Below, piece after piece: positions 36,581 to 46,433 of a DNA stretch of 64,000 nt. The stretch is from Novosphingobium sp. ZN18A2 (GTDB lineage Bacteria > Pseudomonadota > Alphaproteobacteria > Sphingomonadales > Sphingomonadaceae): assembly GCF_036784765.1 (NCBI RefSeq), contig NZ_CP136651.1:1240001-1304000 (forward strand), in the 5' to 3' direction. The translations under genes and the position numbers were made by a program. Numbering within the stretch: position 1 is the first letter of the stretch; every line of letters begins with the position of its first letter. The notes under the pieces were generated by a model. It made no database searches. It was not told the DNA's origin and saw only the letters and a program-made list of their open reading frames with translations.

Positions 36581-37926
36581 AAGTGTTGTTCAGGAGCGCT
36601 GCATACCGGATTGCCTTCATCTCGTCGCTGGCCTTTGCGCTGGCAACGGTGTGCCTGGGCGCGGCGGTCTATCTTGCTGCGCACGAGGCGTTTTCTCGCC
36701 AGTTGGACGCAAGTATCGAACAGGCGACCGGCGCGCTCCTCACCGAAATGCATGACGACGGAATAGGCGGCCTGCGCGAGGCCGTGGCCCAGCGCGATGC
36801 GACGGGGCCCGATGCCCTGGGCTATGCCCTGTTCGATCCGGCTGGGCGCAGGGTCGCGGGGCAGATGAACACGCAACCGACGCCGCCCGGCTGGCACCGG
36901 ATCACTTTTATCGATCCTAAGGAAGGGGCCGACCCGGCCCGCGCGCTGGTGACCGATCTTTCGGACGGCTATCGCCTCGTCGTCGCGGCGGATCTTGAAC
37001 CGCTGGAGGAGATCGACCGCACGATCCTGACCATCTTCGGTGTCGCCTGTGTGGCACTGGTGGGGATCGGTGCGCTCGGCACGTTCTTGCTGGGCGGCTA
37101 TTTGCGCCGACGATTGTCGAGGATCGAGGATACCGCCTCGGCCATCGTCGCCGGCGATCTGACACCGCGCATGGAGATCGGGCCCGCGGACGACGAATTC
37201 GACCGCGTCGCCGCCTCGCTCAACGCCATGCTGGACCGGATAGAGGGGCTGGTGGCCAACCTGCGGCAGGTTACCGGCGACCTGGCGCATGACATGCGCA
37301 CACCGCTTGCCCGCCTGCGCAATCGGCTCGAGCTTCTGCTTGATCGCTCGAACGATCCGGAATGCCGCGAGATCGCGGAGGATGCGGTCGACCGCGCGGA
37401 CGATGTACTCCGGTTGTTCGAAGCGATCCTGCGCATATCGGAACTGGACGGAAGCGATCTGCGGCATCGCTTCACGCCGGTCGATCTTGGCGGGCTGGTG
37501 ACGGAACTGGGTGAGATCCACGCCCCTATCGCAGAGGACGCGGGACGGTCGCTGGTTTGGGCGGGCGCACCGGGCTGCGTCGTCAGTGGCGACCGCGAAC
37601 TGATCGCGCAGGCGCTTATCAACCTGATCGAGAACGCCTTGCGCCACACGCCGCCGGGCAGCCGGATCCGTCTGGCCGCATCGTGCGACGAACGAGCCGT
37701 GACGGTGAGCGTTTGCGACAACGGGCCGGGCATTCCGCAGGCAGATCGCCGTCGCGCGTTCGAACGCTTCGTGCGCCTTGAGGCGTCGCGTTCGACGCCG
37801 GGGCACGGCCTGGGTCTCAGCCTCGTGCAGGCCATTGCCCATGCCCACGATGCCACCATCGCCTTGCACGACGCGACGCCCGGACTGGACGTTACGCTGC
37901 ACTTCAAGCGGAGGCGGGACACATGA
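36577..37926 (+). CDS. Sensor histidine kinase
   Basis: Membrane-bound kinase partner of the preceding regulator, 449 aa. TM1 is about residues 10-32 (IAFISSLAFALATVCLGAAVYLA), a periplasmic sensor domain of roughly 110 residues follows, TM2 is IFGVACVALVGIGALGTFLLG, then HAMP. HisKA has the phosphoacceptor in VTGDLAHDMRTPLARLRNRL, and HATPase has LINLIENALRHTPPGS (N box), CDNGPGIPQADR (G1) and GHGLGLSLVQAI (G2). The start overlaps the regulator stop, and its own stop overlaps the tolC-like ATG. Confidence 0.96.
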   Translation: MKVLFRSAAYRIAFISSLAFALATVCLGAAVYLAAHEAFSRQLDASIEQATGALLTEMHDDGIGGLREAVAQRDATGPDALGYALFDPAGRRVAGQMNTQPTPPGWHRITFIDPKEGADPARALVTDLSDGYRLVVAADLEPLEEIDRTILTIFGVACVALVGIGALGTFLLGGYLRRRLSRIEDTASAIVAGDLTPRMEIGPADDEFDRVAASLNAMLDRIEGLVANLRQVTGDLAHDMRTPLARLRNRLELLLDRSNDPECREIAEDAVDRADDVLRLFEAILRISELDGSDLRHRFTPVDLGGLVTELGEIHAPIAEDAGRSLVWAGAPGCVVSGDRELIAQALINLIENALRHTPPGSRIRLAASCDERAVTVSVCDNGPGIPQADRRRAFERFVRLEASRSTPGHGLGLSLVQAIAHAHDATIALHDATPGLDVTLHFKRRRDT

Positions 37927-39257
37927 AACGATACGCTCTGCTTGCCCTGCTGTTGATCGGCGGCTGCGCACACTATCGGCCAGTGCCGCTCGATCCGGGG
38001 CAGGAAGCGCTCACGCCGCCGGTTGCATCGGTGCTGGAGGAAAAGGCGGACAGGATCAGCCGGCCCTGGCTTGCGCCGGTCAAGCTGGACTTGTCGGCGC
38101 CGCTCACACCCGATGCGGTTGCGACGCTGGCGGTTGTCAACAACCCCGATCTCAGGGCCGCGCGAGTCCGCGCGCGCGTTTCGGACGCGCAGGTATTCGC
38201 GGCGGGGCTGCTGCCCGACCCCTCCATCAGCCTTGGCGCAAGCAAGGTGCTGCACGGGCCGGACCCGATGATGGACCTGGCCAGCGCCTTCGCGCTCGAT
38301 ATCGACGCGCTGCGCACCCACGGCGTGACGCGCGAGAAAGCGAAGGCCGAAGCGCGGCAGGTGCGGCTCGATCTGGCGTGGCAGGAATGGCAGACGGCCG
38401 GTCTGGCGCGGATCGAGGCGGTACGCACGCAGGCGTTGGACCGGCAGGCGACGCTGGCTCGCAAGTCGGCCGAAGCGTCGCAATGGCTGCTCGAACGCAC
38501 GCAGAAGGCCGCGGCGCGTGGCGACGTTTCGGGTGGCCGCCTGCAGGCCGCGCGGGTCGCGGCGCTGGATGCTTCCACCAGGCTGCGCACGGCGGAGCAG
38601 GATCTGTCCACAGCCCGCAGTGCCCTGGCGAGGCTGCTGGGATTGCCGCCGGGGACCGTGCCGGAACTGGCCGCCGCGCCGTTGCCGGATGCACCGCCCG
38701 GTGCCGATGCACTGTTCGCTCTCGCGCGTCGCAACCGTACCGACCTGCAGGCGCTTCAGGCCGGCTATGCCGCGCAGGAAGCGGCGGTCCACAAGGCAGT
38801 GCTCGACCAGTTTCCGACGCTCAACCTTACGTTCAATGCCAACCGCGATTCGGCAGGCAACACGCTGGTCGGCCCGGCGATCGATTTCACCCTGCCGCTG
38901 TGGAACCGCAACCGCGGAGGAATAGCTGTCGCGCGGGCAACAAGGGCGGCGCTCAAGGCCGAATACGGTGCGCGCCTGTTCCAGACGCGGTCCGATATCG
39001 CTGCCGCCGAAAAGGGCATCGCGCTCGCCTTTCGCCAGCGCGCCGAGGCCGAAAAGGGGCTCGCAACCTTGCGCGCCTATGCAGAGGCGTCAGGCCATGC
39101 CGCCAGTCGCGGCGATATCAGCGGGGAAACCGCCATCGTCGCGCAACAGGCCTTGCGCGACCGGCTGACGCAAATCGACCAGAGCGAGCAGGCGATCCGT
39201 GAACAGATGATCGCGCTAGAACTGCTGACGGGAACCCCAAGGAAGGCATGGAAGTGA
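37923..39257 (+). CDS. TolC family outer membrane efflux lipoprotein
   Basis: Outer-membrane channel of a tripartite pump, 444 aa. The N-terminus MKRYALLALLLIGGCAHYRP is a lipoprotein signal with lipobox IGGC, so the mature protein is acylated at Cys15, as in OprM/NodT types. Two OEP repeats are visible: LTPDAVATLAVVNNPDLRAARVRARVSDAQVFAAGLLPDPSISLG, and LFALARRNRTDLQALQAGYAAQEAAVHKAVLDQFPTLNL. Long Ala/Arg-rich helices form the periplasmic tunnel. It overlaps the kinase gene by 4 bases and the next gene by one. Confidence 0.93.
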   Translation: MKRYALLALLLIGGCAHYRPVPLDPGQEALTPPVASVLEEKADRISRPWLAPVKLDLSAPLTPDAVATLAVVNNPDLRAARVRARVSDAQVFAAGLLPDPSISLGASKVLHGPDPMMDLASAFALDIDALRTHGVTREKAKAEARQVRLDLAWQEWQTAGLARIEAVRTQALDRQATLARKSAEASQWLLERTQKAAARGDVSGGRLQAARVAALDASTRLRTAEQDLSTARSALARLLGLPPGTVPELAAAPLPDAPPGADALFALARRNRTDLQALQAGYAAQEAAVHKAVLDQFPTLNLTFNANRDSAGNTLVGPAIDFTLPLWNRNRGGIAVARATRAALKAEYGARLFQTRSDIAAAEKGIALAFRQRAEAEKGLATLRAYAEASGHAASRGDISGETAIVAQQALRDRLTQIDQSEQAIREQMIALELLTGTPRKAWK

Positions 39258-40279
39258 TGATCCGCCGCTATACTCTGTCACTATTGCTTCTTCTGGCCGC
39301 CTGCTCAGGCAGCGCGGACGGCGGCAACAGTCAGGCGAAGCCGGTGGCGCTGGTTTCGCTCGCCACTGCGACCAGGGACAACGTCGAGCAGACGCTTACG
39401 CTCTACGGCGCGGTTCAGAAGGACAGCACCGCCCAATACGCTTTGTCCACGCCTTTGGAGGCGATCGTGGGCGAGATTGCCCGGCCCGTCGGCAGCACGG
39501 TCAGGCAGGGTGACGTCGTGGCGCGGCTCAAGCCCAGCCCGCAAAGCCGGGCCGCGATGGCCAAGGCCGCCGCCGACGCCCGCACGGCAAACCAGGCCTA
39601 TGCCCGTGCCCGGCGCCTGCGGGCGGACGACCTGGCGAGCGATGCCGACGTAGAAAGCGCACGCAGTGCCGCCGTCGCCGCGAAAGCGCAGCAAGACGCC
39701 ATGATGCTGGGCGCGCGCGATCTTACGCTGCGGGCCCGGGCTGCGGGCACCGTGGAATCGGTGCCGGTCAATCCCGGCGATCTGATCGCGGCGGGCAGCA
39801 CGGTCGCGACGCTTGTCCGTTCGGGGGCAGGGCGGGCCGGCTTCGGCATCGATCCTGCGGCCGCGATCCGGATCAGGCCCGGAACGCACATACGCGTGGG
39901 TGCGGCTTCCGGTCGGCCCACGCTGACGGTCCCGGTCGAAAGCATCGATTTGACCGCCGATCCGCAGACCCGGCTGGCATCGCTCTATGCGCGCATCCCC
40001 GCACAGGCAGGGTTGGGGGCGGGCCAGCCGCTGACGGCGCAAGTGCCGCTCGCCACAAGCACCGATGCGATTACCGTTCCTTATGCGGCGCTGCTGGACG
40101 ATGGCGGGCAGCCCTATGTCTATGTGGTCAAGGGCGGCGTTGCACACCGGCATGATGTCGTCACCGGCCCTTCGAATGGCCAGCGCATCGCCATAGAGAA
40201 AGGGGTGGCGCCGGGCGAAAAGGTCGTCACGGCAGGTGGCACCGCGCTTGAGGATGGCATGAAGGTGCGCACCAAATGA
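39257..40279 (+). CDS. RND pump periplasmic adaptor (membrane fusion) lipoprotein
   Basis: HlyD/AcrA-type adaptor bridging the inner-membrane pump and the TolC-like channel, 340 aa. MIRRYTLSLLLLLAACSGSADG is a lipoprotein signal with lipobox LAAC. The lipoyl/barrel half-motifs are LSTPLEAIVGEIARPVGSTVRQGDVVARLKP and LTLRARAAGTVESVPVNPGDLIAAGSTVATLV, with a short alpha-hairpin between them. The C-terminal membrane-proximal part is VPYAALLDDGGQPYVYVVKGGVAHRHDVVTG. I chose the ATG at 39257 (GGAAGG 10 bases before) over 39248. Confidence 0.92.
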   Translation: MIRRYTLSLLLLLAACSGSADGGNSQAKPVALVSLATATRDNVEQTLTLYGAVQKDSTAQYALSTPLEAIVGEIARPVGSTVRQGDVVARLKPSPQSRAAMAKAAADARTANQAYARARRLRADDLASDADVESARSAAVAAKAQQDAMMLGARDLTLRARAAGTVESVPVNPGDLIAAGSTVATLVRSGAGRAGFGIDPAAAIRIRPGTHIRVGAASGRPTLTVPVESIDLTADPQTRLASLYARIPAQAGLGAGQPLTAQVPLATSTDAITVPYAALLDDGGQPYVYVVKGGVAHRHDVVTGPSNGQRIAIEKGVAPGEKVVTAGGTALEDGMKVRTK

Positions 40280-43200
40280 GCACCGGACTGGCCCGGCACG
40301 CCCGCGCGCTCTGGCTGGCGATGATCCTGCTTACGCTGGGCGGGGCCATCGGCGCGCTGAATCTGCCGGTCAGCCTGTTTCCGCAGATCGATTACCCGCG
40401 CGTCGTCGTGTCGATCGACGCCGGAGAGCGCGATGCCGCGCAAATGGAAGCGCAGATTACCCGGCCCATGGAAATCGCCTTGCGCGGCGTGCCGGGCGTT
40501 ACCCGCGTCCGCTCGACGACAAGCCGGGGTTCGGCGGAGATCCAGCTCAATTTCTCGTGGGGTGAGAACATGGCCCGCGCCCTGCTGGCAACGCAGGGCG
40601 CGCTGTCCACTATCCAGCCCGACTTGCCCGCCGGGACGCGCTACAGCGCGTGGCGTGCCGACCCGACCGTATTCCCGGTTTACGGCATCGCGCTGACATC
40701 CAGATCGCTCGACCAGGAAGCCTTGCGCCAGCTTGCCGAACTGAAGATCCGGCCTGCGCTGACCGGCATTACGGGGGTCGCGGCAGTGGACGTGCTCGGC
40801 GGCTCGCCGCGCACCTTCGAAGTCGATGTCAACCCTTCGCGGTTGACGGCTCTGGGGCTGAGTCCAACGGACGTGGCGACCGCGCTCGGCAAGGCCAACG
40901 TCGTGCGCGGCGCGGGGCGGATCGAGGATCGGCACCGGCTCTATCTGGTGCTGGTAGAAAACCGGCTTGCCAATGCCGCGGACATTGCCGCGACGCCGAT
41001 CAAGGCGGGGAGCGGGGGAAGCGCGGGGCTTGTGACGGTAGGCGATGTCGCGACGGTCCAGTCCTCCGTCACGCCCAACTACACGCTGGTGACGAGCAAC
41101 GGCCAGAATGCCGTGCTGGTCAATGTCCGTCAGACGTTCAGCGGCGATACGGTCCAGGTCGTAAGGGACGTTTCTGCCAAGATGAAAGCGCTGGGCCTGC
41201 CGCCCAGCGTGAAGGTGTCGCCATTCTATGACCAGTCCGAACTGGTGACGGGGGCCGCCAATGCGGTGCGCGACGCGATCCTGTTCGGCGCGGTACTGGC
41301 AGGCCTGGTCCTTTTCGTGTTCCTGCGCTCGGCCAGGCTGATGGCAATCACGGCGGCGGTCCTGCCCGCGGTGCTGGCGGGCACATGCCTTATTCTGTTC
41401 GCCATGGGCATGCACTTTGACATGATGACCCTTGGTGGCATGGCCGCTGCCGTGGGCCTTATCATAGACGATGCCGTTGTCATGCTCGAACACATGATGC
41501 GGCGCATGCAGGAAGGCGCGGCCAGTGATCCGCCGGGGTTGCTTGCCGCCGCCGCCGAAATGGGAAAACCGCTTTTCGGTTCGACCGGCGCGACAATCGT
41601 GGTTTTCCTGCCGCTGGCCTTTATCTCCGGGGTCACGGGCGGCTTTTTCAAGGCGCTGGCGGTGACCATGGTGGCGGCTCTCGCCATTTCGTTGATCTTT
41701 GCGCGCTTTCTCATCCCTCTGGCTGCCGCCTACTGGTTGCGTGAAAAGGACGCGGAGGCGGCGGAAAGCGCCGGGGGGCTGCTGGGGCATATGATCACGG
41801 TCTATGATCGCGCCGCACACCGCCTTCTTGCACGGCCGGGGCTGCTCGTCATCGCCTTGCTCGTGGGGCTGTCGGCAGCGGGCTTCTATTCCTATCGCCA
41901 CGTCCCGTCCGGTTTCATGCCGCATATGGACGAAGGCGGATTCATTCTGGATTACAAGGCCCAGCCGGGCGCGGCATTGAGCGACACCAACCGTCTGTTG
42001 AAGCAGATAGAACAGATCATCCAGTCGACGCCCGAGGTGACCAGCTATTCGCGGCGAACCGGGGCGCAACTCGGCGGCGGGCTGACCGAATCTGACGAGG
42101 GCGATTACTTCGTCCGCCTGAAGGGCGGATCGCGCCGTCCGATCGACGAAGTGATGGCCGAGATCCGCCGGAAGATCCAGACAAGGGTTCCGGGTGTCGA
42201 AATAGAGACGGCGCAGTTGATGGAGGACCTGATCGGTGACCTCACCGCCGTTCCCCAGCCAATCGAGATCAAGCTGTTCGGTGACGATCCCGCGGCGCTG
42301 GCAAAAGCGGCGAAGCAGGTCGGCACGGCGATCGGCAAGGTCCTGGGCGTTGTGGAAGTCGTCGATGGCTTGCGCGTTGCCGGCGACGCGATTTCCGTCA
42401 AGGTCGATCCGGGTGCCGCGCTGCAGCAGAATCTCGATCCCGATGCGGTTGCCAAACAGCTCGAGGCGCTGGTCGGCGGCGCATCGGCCACGCAGGTCCG
42501 CGTTGGGGAGCAACTGGTGGATGTGCGGGTGCGCGGACCGGGATCGCTGCGACAGCGCGCCGACGAGATTGCGCAAATGCCGATCACCGCGCCCGATGGT
42601 CACACGGTCCGTGTCCGCCAGATCGCGAAAGTATCGATCCTGGCCGGCCAGAAGCAGCTTACGCGTGAGGATCTGGCGCCCTTCATCGACGTGACCGCGC
42701 GACTGGAGGGGCGCGATCTCGGGTCTGCCATGAAGGAGATTCGCAAGACCGTCTCCGCGCTTTCCCTGCCGCCTTCGATCCGTGTCGATTATGGCGGGCT
42801 CTATGCCCAGCAGCAGAAGAGCTTCAGGGATCTTGCCATGGTCTTCGCCGCAGCCCTGCTGCTTTCGGCCTTGCTGCTGACCGTGCTGTACGAACGGATC
42901 GCGTGGACGCTTGCCGCGATGACGACCGTGCTGCTTTCTGCCGCCTGCGTTTTGTGCGGGCTGTGGATCACCGGCATCGAACTCGATATCTCGGCGCTCA
43001 TGGGGCTAACCATGGTGGTCGGCATGGTTAGCGAACTGATCGTCTTCTTCTTTGCAGAGCTGGACACGGACAAGCCGGTAGATCTGGCCGCCCTGCAGGA
43101 AGCGGGCCGCAAGCGCCTGCGGCCGATCCTGATGTCCGCACTGATCGCGATTCTCACGCTCAGTCCACTGGCGCTGGGGTTCAACCGGGGTGCGGGCCTT

Positions 43201-43317
43201 CAGCGTCCGCTGGCCACCGCGATCATCTTCGGCCTTACCGCCGCCGTGCCGCTGGTTCTGCTGTTCCTGCCCGCTCTTGTCGCGGTTCTGACCCGCCGTC
43301 CGCAAGCGAACGGCTGA
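40276..43317 (+). CDS. RND family efflux transporter permease
   Basis: Proton-driven inner-membrane pump, 1013 aa, about 12 transmembrane segments with two large periplasmic loops. TM4 carries the proton-relay pair in GGMAAAVGLIIDDAVVMLEHMMRR (Asp-Asp as in hydrophobic/amphiphilic exporters; metal exporters of the CzcA type usually have a single Asp). It starts LPVSLFPQIDYPRVVVSIDAGERDAAQMEAQITRPMEIALRGVPGV, a well-conserved first porter domain. Its ATG overlaps the adaptor stop (ATGA). The regulator, kinase and PepSY genes upstream suggest inducible expression; the exported compound is unknown. Confidence 0.95.
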   Translation: MSTGLARHARALWLAMILLTLGGAIGALNLPVSLFPQIDYPRVVVSIDAGERDAAQMEAQITRPMEIALRGVPGVTRVRSTTSRGSAEIQLNFSWGENMARALLATQGALSTIQPDLPAGTRYSAWRADPTVFPVYGIALTSRSLDQEALRQLAELKIRPALTGITGVAAVDVLGGSPRTFEVDVNPSRLTALGLSPTDVATALGKANVVRGAGRIEDRHRLYLVLVENRLANAADIAATPIKAGSGGSAGLVTVGDVATVQSSVTPNYTLVTSNGQNAVLVNVRQTFSGDTVQVVRDVSAKMKALGLPPSVKVSPFYDQSELVTGAANAVRDAILFGAVLAGLVLFVFLRSARLMAITAAVLPAVLAGTCLILFAMGMHFDMMTLGGMAAAVGLIIDDAVVMLEHMMRRMQEGAASDPPGLLAAAAEMGKPLFGSTGATIVVFLPLAFISGVTGGFFKALAVTMVAALAISLIFARFLIPLAAAYWLREKDAEAAESAGGLLGHMITVYDRAAHRLLARPGLLVIALLVGLSAAGFYSYRHVPSGFMPHMDEGGFILDYKAQPGAALSDTNRLLKQIEQIIQSTPEVTSYSRRTGAQLGGGLTESDEGDYFVRLKGGSRRPIDEVMAEIRRKIQTRVPGVEIETAQLMEDLIGDLTAVPQPIEIKLFGDDPAALAKAAKQVGTAIGKVLGVVEVVDGLRVAGDAISVKVDPGAALQQNLDPDAVAKQLEALVGGASATQVRVGEQLVDVRVRGPGSLRQRADEIAQMPITAPDGHTVRVRQIAKVSILAGQKQLTREDLAPFIDVTARLEGRDLGSAMKEIRKTVSALSLPPSIRVDYGGLYAQQQKSFRDLAMVFAAALLLSALLLTVLYERIAWTLAAMTTVLLSAACVLCGLWITGIELDISALMGLTMVVGMVSELIVFFFAELDTDKPVDLAALQEAGRKRLRPILMSALIAILTLSPLALGFNRGAGLQRPLATAIIFGLTAAVPLVLLFLPALVAVLTRRPQANG

Positions 43318-43426
43318 TATTCGGGGCAAGGCGCAGTCGGTCCGGCCATTGTCCCTGGCCGGATCGCGGCCGCGGATGCCGTGCTGTCGGGGGCTATGGC
43401 ATCCGGTTTATGATTGATCCGAACGG

Positions 43427-44146
43427 TCAGCGCAGACGGCGCACGTAGAGGTGCTTGTCGGCGCGGCGTTCCACCTTGAAGAAGTCGCTGGCCGCCTCCA
43501 TCAGCTCCGACAGGCGTTTGTAGCCATAGTTGCGCACGTCGAAGCTGGACCGGTTGCCCGCGATCTGGCCGACCTCGGACAGCCTTGCATATCCTTTATC
43601 GTCACGCCTCGCGGCCTTCCACGCGGCGCCAAGCAGATCGATCAGTTCCTGGTTGATCGGCGAAGCGCCATTGGTTTCAACCGGTGAATCGGGTTCGCGC
43701 CGGTCTGCGGCGATCAGCTTTTCGACTTCAAGGAAGCGGGTGCAGGCGGTCTGGAAGGCGGCCGGAGTCCGGGCATTGCCGAAACCGTAAACCACCAGCC
43801 CGTCCTGCCGCAGGCGCGTGGCGAGCGGCGTGAAGTCGCTGTCGCTGGACATGATGCCATAGCCATCGACCTTGCCCTGGTACAGCAGGTCGACCGCGTC
43901 GATGGTCATCGCCATGTCGGTGGCGTTCTTGCCCTTGGTCAGGTCGAACTGCTGCTGCGCGGAAAGCCCGTATTCGTTGACGATCTTCGTCCAGCCGCCC
44001 AGCGAGCGCTTGGCCCAGTTGCCATAGATGCGGCGGATGTTGACCTGCCCCAGTTCGGCAAGCACGGTCAGCACGGGGTCGATCCCGTCCGGAGACGCAT
44101 TGTCTGCGTCGATCAGGAGGGCGATGTTCTTGAGTGGTTGATCCAT
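43427..44146 (-). CDS. NYN-domain (PIN-like) protein with LOTUS/OST-HTH C-terminus
   Basis: Probable RNA-acting nuclease, 239 aa. The NYN/LabA-like domain is NIALLIDADNASPDGIDPVLTVLAELG, RRIYGNWAKRSLGGW, KNATDMAMTIDAVDLLYQGKVDGYGIMSSDSDFTPLATRLRQDG, with four conserved acidic residues expected to bind metal. The C-terminal about 75 residues (ELIDLLGAAWKAA...YARLSEVGQIAGNRSSFDVRNYGYKRLSELMEAASDFFKVE) fit an OST-HTH/LOTUS RNA-binding domain. It is monocistronic, convergent with the RND gene. The cellular target is unknown. Confidence 0.9.
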   Translation of the reverse strand: MDQPLKNIALLIDADNASPDGIDPVLTVLAELGQVNIRRIYGNWAKRSLGGWTKIVNEYGLSAQQQFDLTKGKNATDMAMTIDAVDLLYQGKVDGYGIMSSDSDFTPLATRLRQDGLVVYGFGNARTPAAFQTACTRFLEVEKLIAADRREPDSPVETNGASPINQELIDLLGAAWKAARRDDKGYARLSEVGQIAGNRSSFDVRNYGYKRLSELMEAASDFFKVERRADKHLYVRRLR

Positions 44147-44206
44147 ATGCGCCCCGATGTGGGTGTTCGGGGCGCGTCTGGCAACCGTCAGGATTAGGGT
44201 CTGACC

Positions 44207-44860
44207 CTAGTCGACCGCGTGGAACTCGCCGCTTTCCTCGTCCAGCAGGTGCAGAATACCATCCGAAATGGCAAAGAACGCGCCGCGCAGCGTCAGCTCG
44301 CCGTCGCGTTCCTTGCGCCGCACACAGGGAAATGTGCGCAGGTTGTCGAGGCTGACCTTCACGCCCGCCAGTTCCATCGCCTTTTCCGCTGTGCGTCCTT
44401 CTGTGCCCAGTTGCGCGGCAATGGGCGCGCGCGCATCGTCCAACAGGGCGATCCAGTCCGCGATGAAACCGCCTTCGCCGGGTTCCGTGCCGTGCAGTTC
44501 CTGTGTCAGCGCCGCCTTGCAGCCGCCGCACATGCCGTGGCCCATCACCACGATTTCCTTCACCTTCAGCACCTGCACCGCAAATTCGAGCGCGGCGGAA
44601 ACGCCGTGGCGACCCGGATTGGTTTCGAACGGAGGAACCATCGCGGCAACATTGCGCACCACGAACATTTCGCCCGGCGCGGTATCGAAAATCTGCGCGG
44701 GCTCTACCCGGCTGTCCGAACAGGCGATGATCATCACCTGGGGCTGCTGCCCTTCGCTCAGTTCGGCCCAGCGTTCACGACGTTCGCTCCAGTCGCCCTT
44801 GCGGAAGCGGCGGTAGCCTTCGACGAGGCGTTCGAGGTCGGGAGATTCGTATTCGCTCAT
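44207..44860 (-). CDS. Beta-class carbonic anhydrase
   Basis: Zinc enzyme interconverting CO2 and bicarbonate, 217 aa. The zinc and active-site motifs are [16 protein letters not shown] (Cys and Asp-Arg dyad) and [12 protein letters not shown] (His and Cys), the usual Cys-His-Cys set of plant-type beta enzymes. [27 protein letters not shown] between them is also conserved. [20 protein letters not shown] is the natural start; the longer frame runs into the divergent lipA leader. It lies between the NYN gene and the divergent lipA. Confidence 0.96.
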   Translation of the reverse strand: MSEYESPDLERLVEGYRRFRKGDWSERRERWAELSEGQQPQVMIIACSDSRVEPAQIFDTAPGEMFVVRNVAAMVPPFETNPGRHGVSAALEFAVQVLKVKEIVVMGHGMCGGCKAALTQELHGTEPGEGGFIADWIALLDDARAPIAAQLGTEGRTAEKAMELAGVKVSLDNLRTFPCVRRKERDGELTLRGAFFAISDGILHLLDEESGEFHAVD

Positions 44861-44927
44861 GATCGGACCTAATGGCGGGGCTTGCCGGGGCTGGCAAGTG
44901 GCGCTTGTTGGTCCTATGTGCGCCCTT

Positions 44928-45890
44928 ATGAACGACCTCTCCACCAATCCGCTCCCTCCGTCACGCGAGCCCCGGCCCAATGAGCCCCGGCAGCGCAAGC
45001 CGGACTGGATCCGGGTGAAAGCGCCCACCAGCAAGGGTTATGGCGAAACGCGAAAGCTGATGCGCGACCTTGGCCTCAACACCGTGTGCGAGGAAGCGGC
45101 CTGTCCGAACATCGGCGAATGCTGGACGAAGAAGCACGCGACCGTGATGATTCTGGGAGACGTTTGCACGCGCGCCTGCGCGTTCTGCAACGTGAAGACG
45201 GGCATGCCGCGCAAGGTCGACCCGCTTGAGCCGGAACACGTGGCGACCGCCGCCGCAAAGATGGGGCTTGAGCACATCGTGATCACCAGCGTGGACCGTG
45301 ACGACCTGCCCGATGGCGGCGCGGGCCAGTTCGTGAAGGTGATCGAGGCGCTGCGCCGCAACACGCCGGACACCACGATAGAAATCCTGACGCCCGATTT
45401 CCGCGGCAAGATGCGCCCGGCGATTGAAGCGATCGTTGCGGCCGGGCCGGATGTGTTCAACCACAACCTTGAAACGGTGCCGCGACTTTATCCCACCATC
45501 CGTCCCGGCGCGCGCTATTACGCGTCGCTGCGCCTGCTGGAGGAAGTGAAGGCGCACGATCCGATGATTTTCACCAAGTCGGGCATCATGCTGGGGCTTG
45601 GGGAAGAGCGGCTGGAGGTCCACCAGGTGATGGACGACATGCGCTCTGCCGGGATCGATTTCCTGACCATGGGCCAGTATCTGCAGCCGACGCCGAAGCA
45701 CGCCAAAGTGATCGATTTCGTTACGCCGCAGGCGTTCGACGCTTTCGGCGCTATCGCGCGGGCCAAGGGCTTTCTGCAGGTCGCTTCCAGCCCGCTGACG
45801 CGCTCCAGCTATCACGCGGGCGAGGATTTCGCTGAAATGCGTGCCGCGCGTGAAGCCAGGCTGGCGAAGGCGGCGGCAAAAGCAGGCTGA
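44928..45890 (+). CDS. lipA: Lipoyl synthase
   Basis: Radical SAM enzyme inserting sulfur into octanoyl groups of E2 and GcvH proteins, 320 aa. The auxiliary cluster cysteines are in [12 protein letters not shown] and the radical SAM triad is CTRACAFC. Other markers are [39 protein letters not shown] and TRSSYHAGE, including the C-terminal RSSYHA motif that ligates the auxiliary cluster. The start MNDLSTNPL was chosen; ATG 44916 is four codons upstream. Confidence 0.97.
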   Translation: MNDLSTNPLPPSREPRPNEPRQRKPDWIRVKAPTSKGYGETRKLMRDLGLNTVCEEAACPNIGECWTKKHATVMILGDVCTRACAFCNVKTGMPRKVDPLEPEHVATAAAKMGLEHIVITSVDRDDLPDGGAGQFVKVIEALRRNTPDTTIEILTPDFRGKMRPAIEAIVAAGPDVFNHNLETVPRLYPTIRPGARYYASLRLLEEVKAHDPMIFTKSGIMLGLGEERLEVHQVMDDMRSAGIDFLTMGQYLQPTPKHAKVIDFVTPQAFDAFGAIARAKGFLQVASSPLTRSSYHAGEDFAEMRAAREARLAKAAAKAG

Positions 45891-45895
45891 CCTAA

Positions 45896-46357
45896 TTGAC
45901 GCACCGGATCACCGAAACGCGGGCAATGCCGTGGTCGGCGCAGCAGATGTTCGACCTGGTGGCCGACGTGCGCCGCTATCCCGAATTCCTGCCATGGGTC
46001 GTCGCTACGCGGATCAGGTCCGACAGCGAGACCGAGATGGTGGCCGACATGCTGGTGGGCTTTTCCGCGTTCAAGGAGAAGTTCACCTCTCGCGTGGCAA
46101 AGCACCGGCCCGACCGGATCATGGTGGAATACCTTGAAGGCCCGCTGAAGAAGCTGGAAAACGGCTGGACGTTCGCGCCCGGAGAGGATGGCGGGTGCAC
46201 GATCGAGTTTCGCGTGGAGTTCGAATTTCGCAGCGCGATCCTGGAAAAGCTGGCGGGGCAATACATGGACCGCGCGTTCCGCAAGATGGTGGCCGCCTTC
46301 GAAAAACGCGCGGCGGAGCTTTACGGACAACCGGCGAAGGCGCGGGGGAAAACGTGA
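45896..46357 (+). CDS. RatA/COQ10-like START-domain protein
   Basis: SRPBCC-fold protein of 153 aa related to mitochondrial COQ10 and E. coli RatA (YfjG). It shows MPWSAQQMFDLVADVRRYPEFLPWVVATRI, VGFSAFKEKFTSRVAKHRPDRIMVEYLEGPLKKLENGWTF, and IEFRVEFEFRSAILEKLAG, the complete family pattern. COQ10 proteins bind ubiquinone and support respiration. The 'toxin' label of RatA-type annotation is not supported by anything here. The start is TTG at 45896, only 5 bases after the lipA stop, so coupling with lipA is likely. Confidence 0.9.
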   Translation: MTHRITETRAMPWSAQQMFDLVADVRRYPEFLPWVVATRIRSDSETEMVADMLVGFSAFKEKFTSRVAKHRPDRIMVEYLEGPLKKLENGWTFAPGEDGGCTIEFRVEFEFRSAILEKLAGQYMDRAFRKMVAAFEKRAAELYGQPAKARGKT

Positions 46358-46433
46358 AGGCCCGTTGACGGCTTCGGACACGCCGGATGGGATGCCGGAA
46401 TGGCCGTAGTTGAGGGGAGCGGACATTGCACCA

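Noticed and set aside
36559..38792. Long minus-strand frames opposite the histidine kinase and TolC-like genes
   Set aside because: Shadow ORFs caused by third-position GC; no family resemblance.
40120..42603. 827-aa open frame opposite the RND pump gene
   Set aside because: Antisense shadow; the plus strand encodes a complete RND permease and the minus frame shows only low-complexity basic sequence.
43342..43362. CCGGCCA-N7-TGGCCGG as terminator of the RND cassette
   Set aside because: A 7-bp stem without a T-tract is expected often by chance at this GC content.
45896..46357. Calling the RatA-like gene a toxin of a toxin-antitoxin pair
   Set aside because: No antitoxin neighbour; family members are mostly COQ10-like ubiquinone-binding proteins and it is coupled to lipA.
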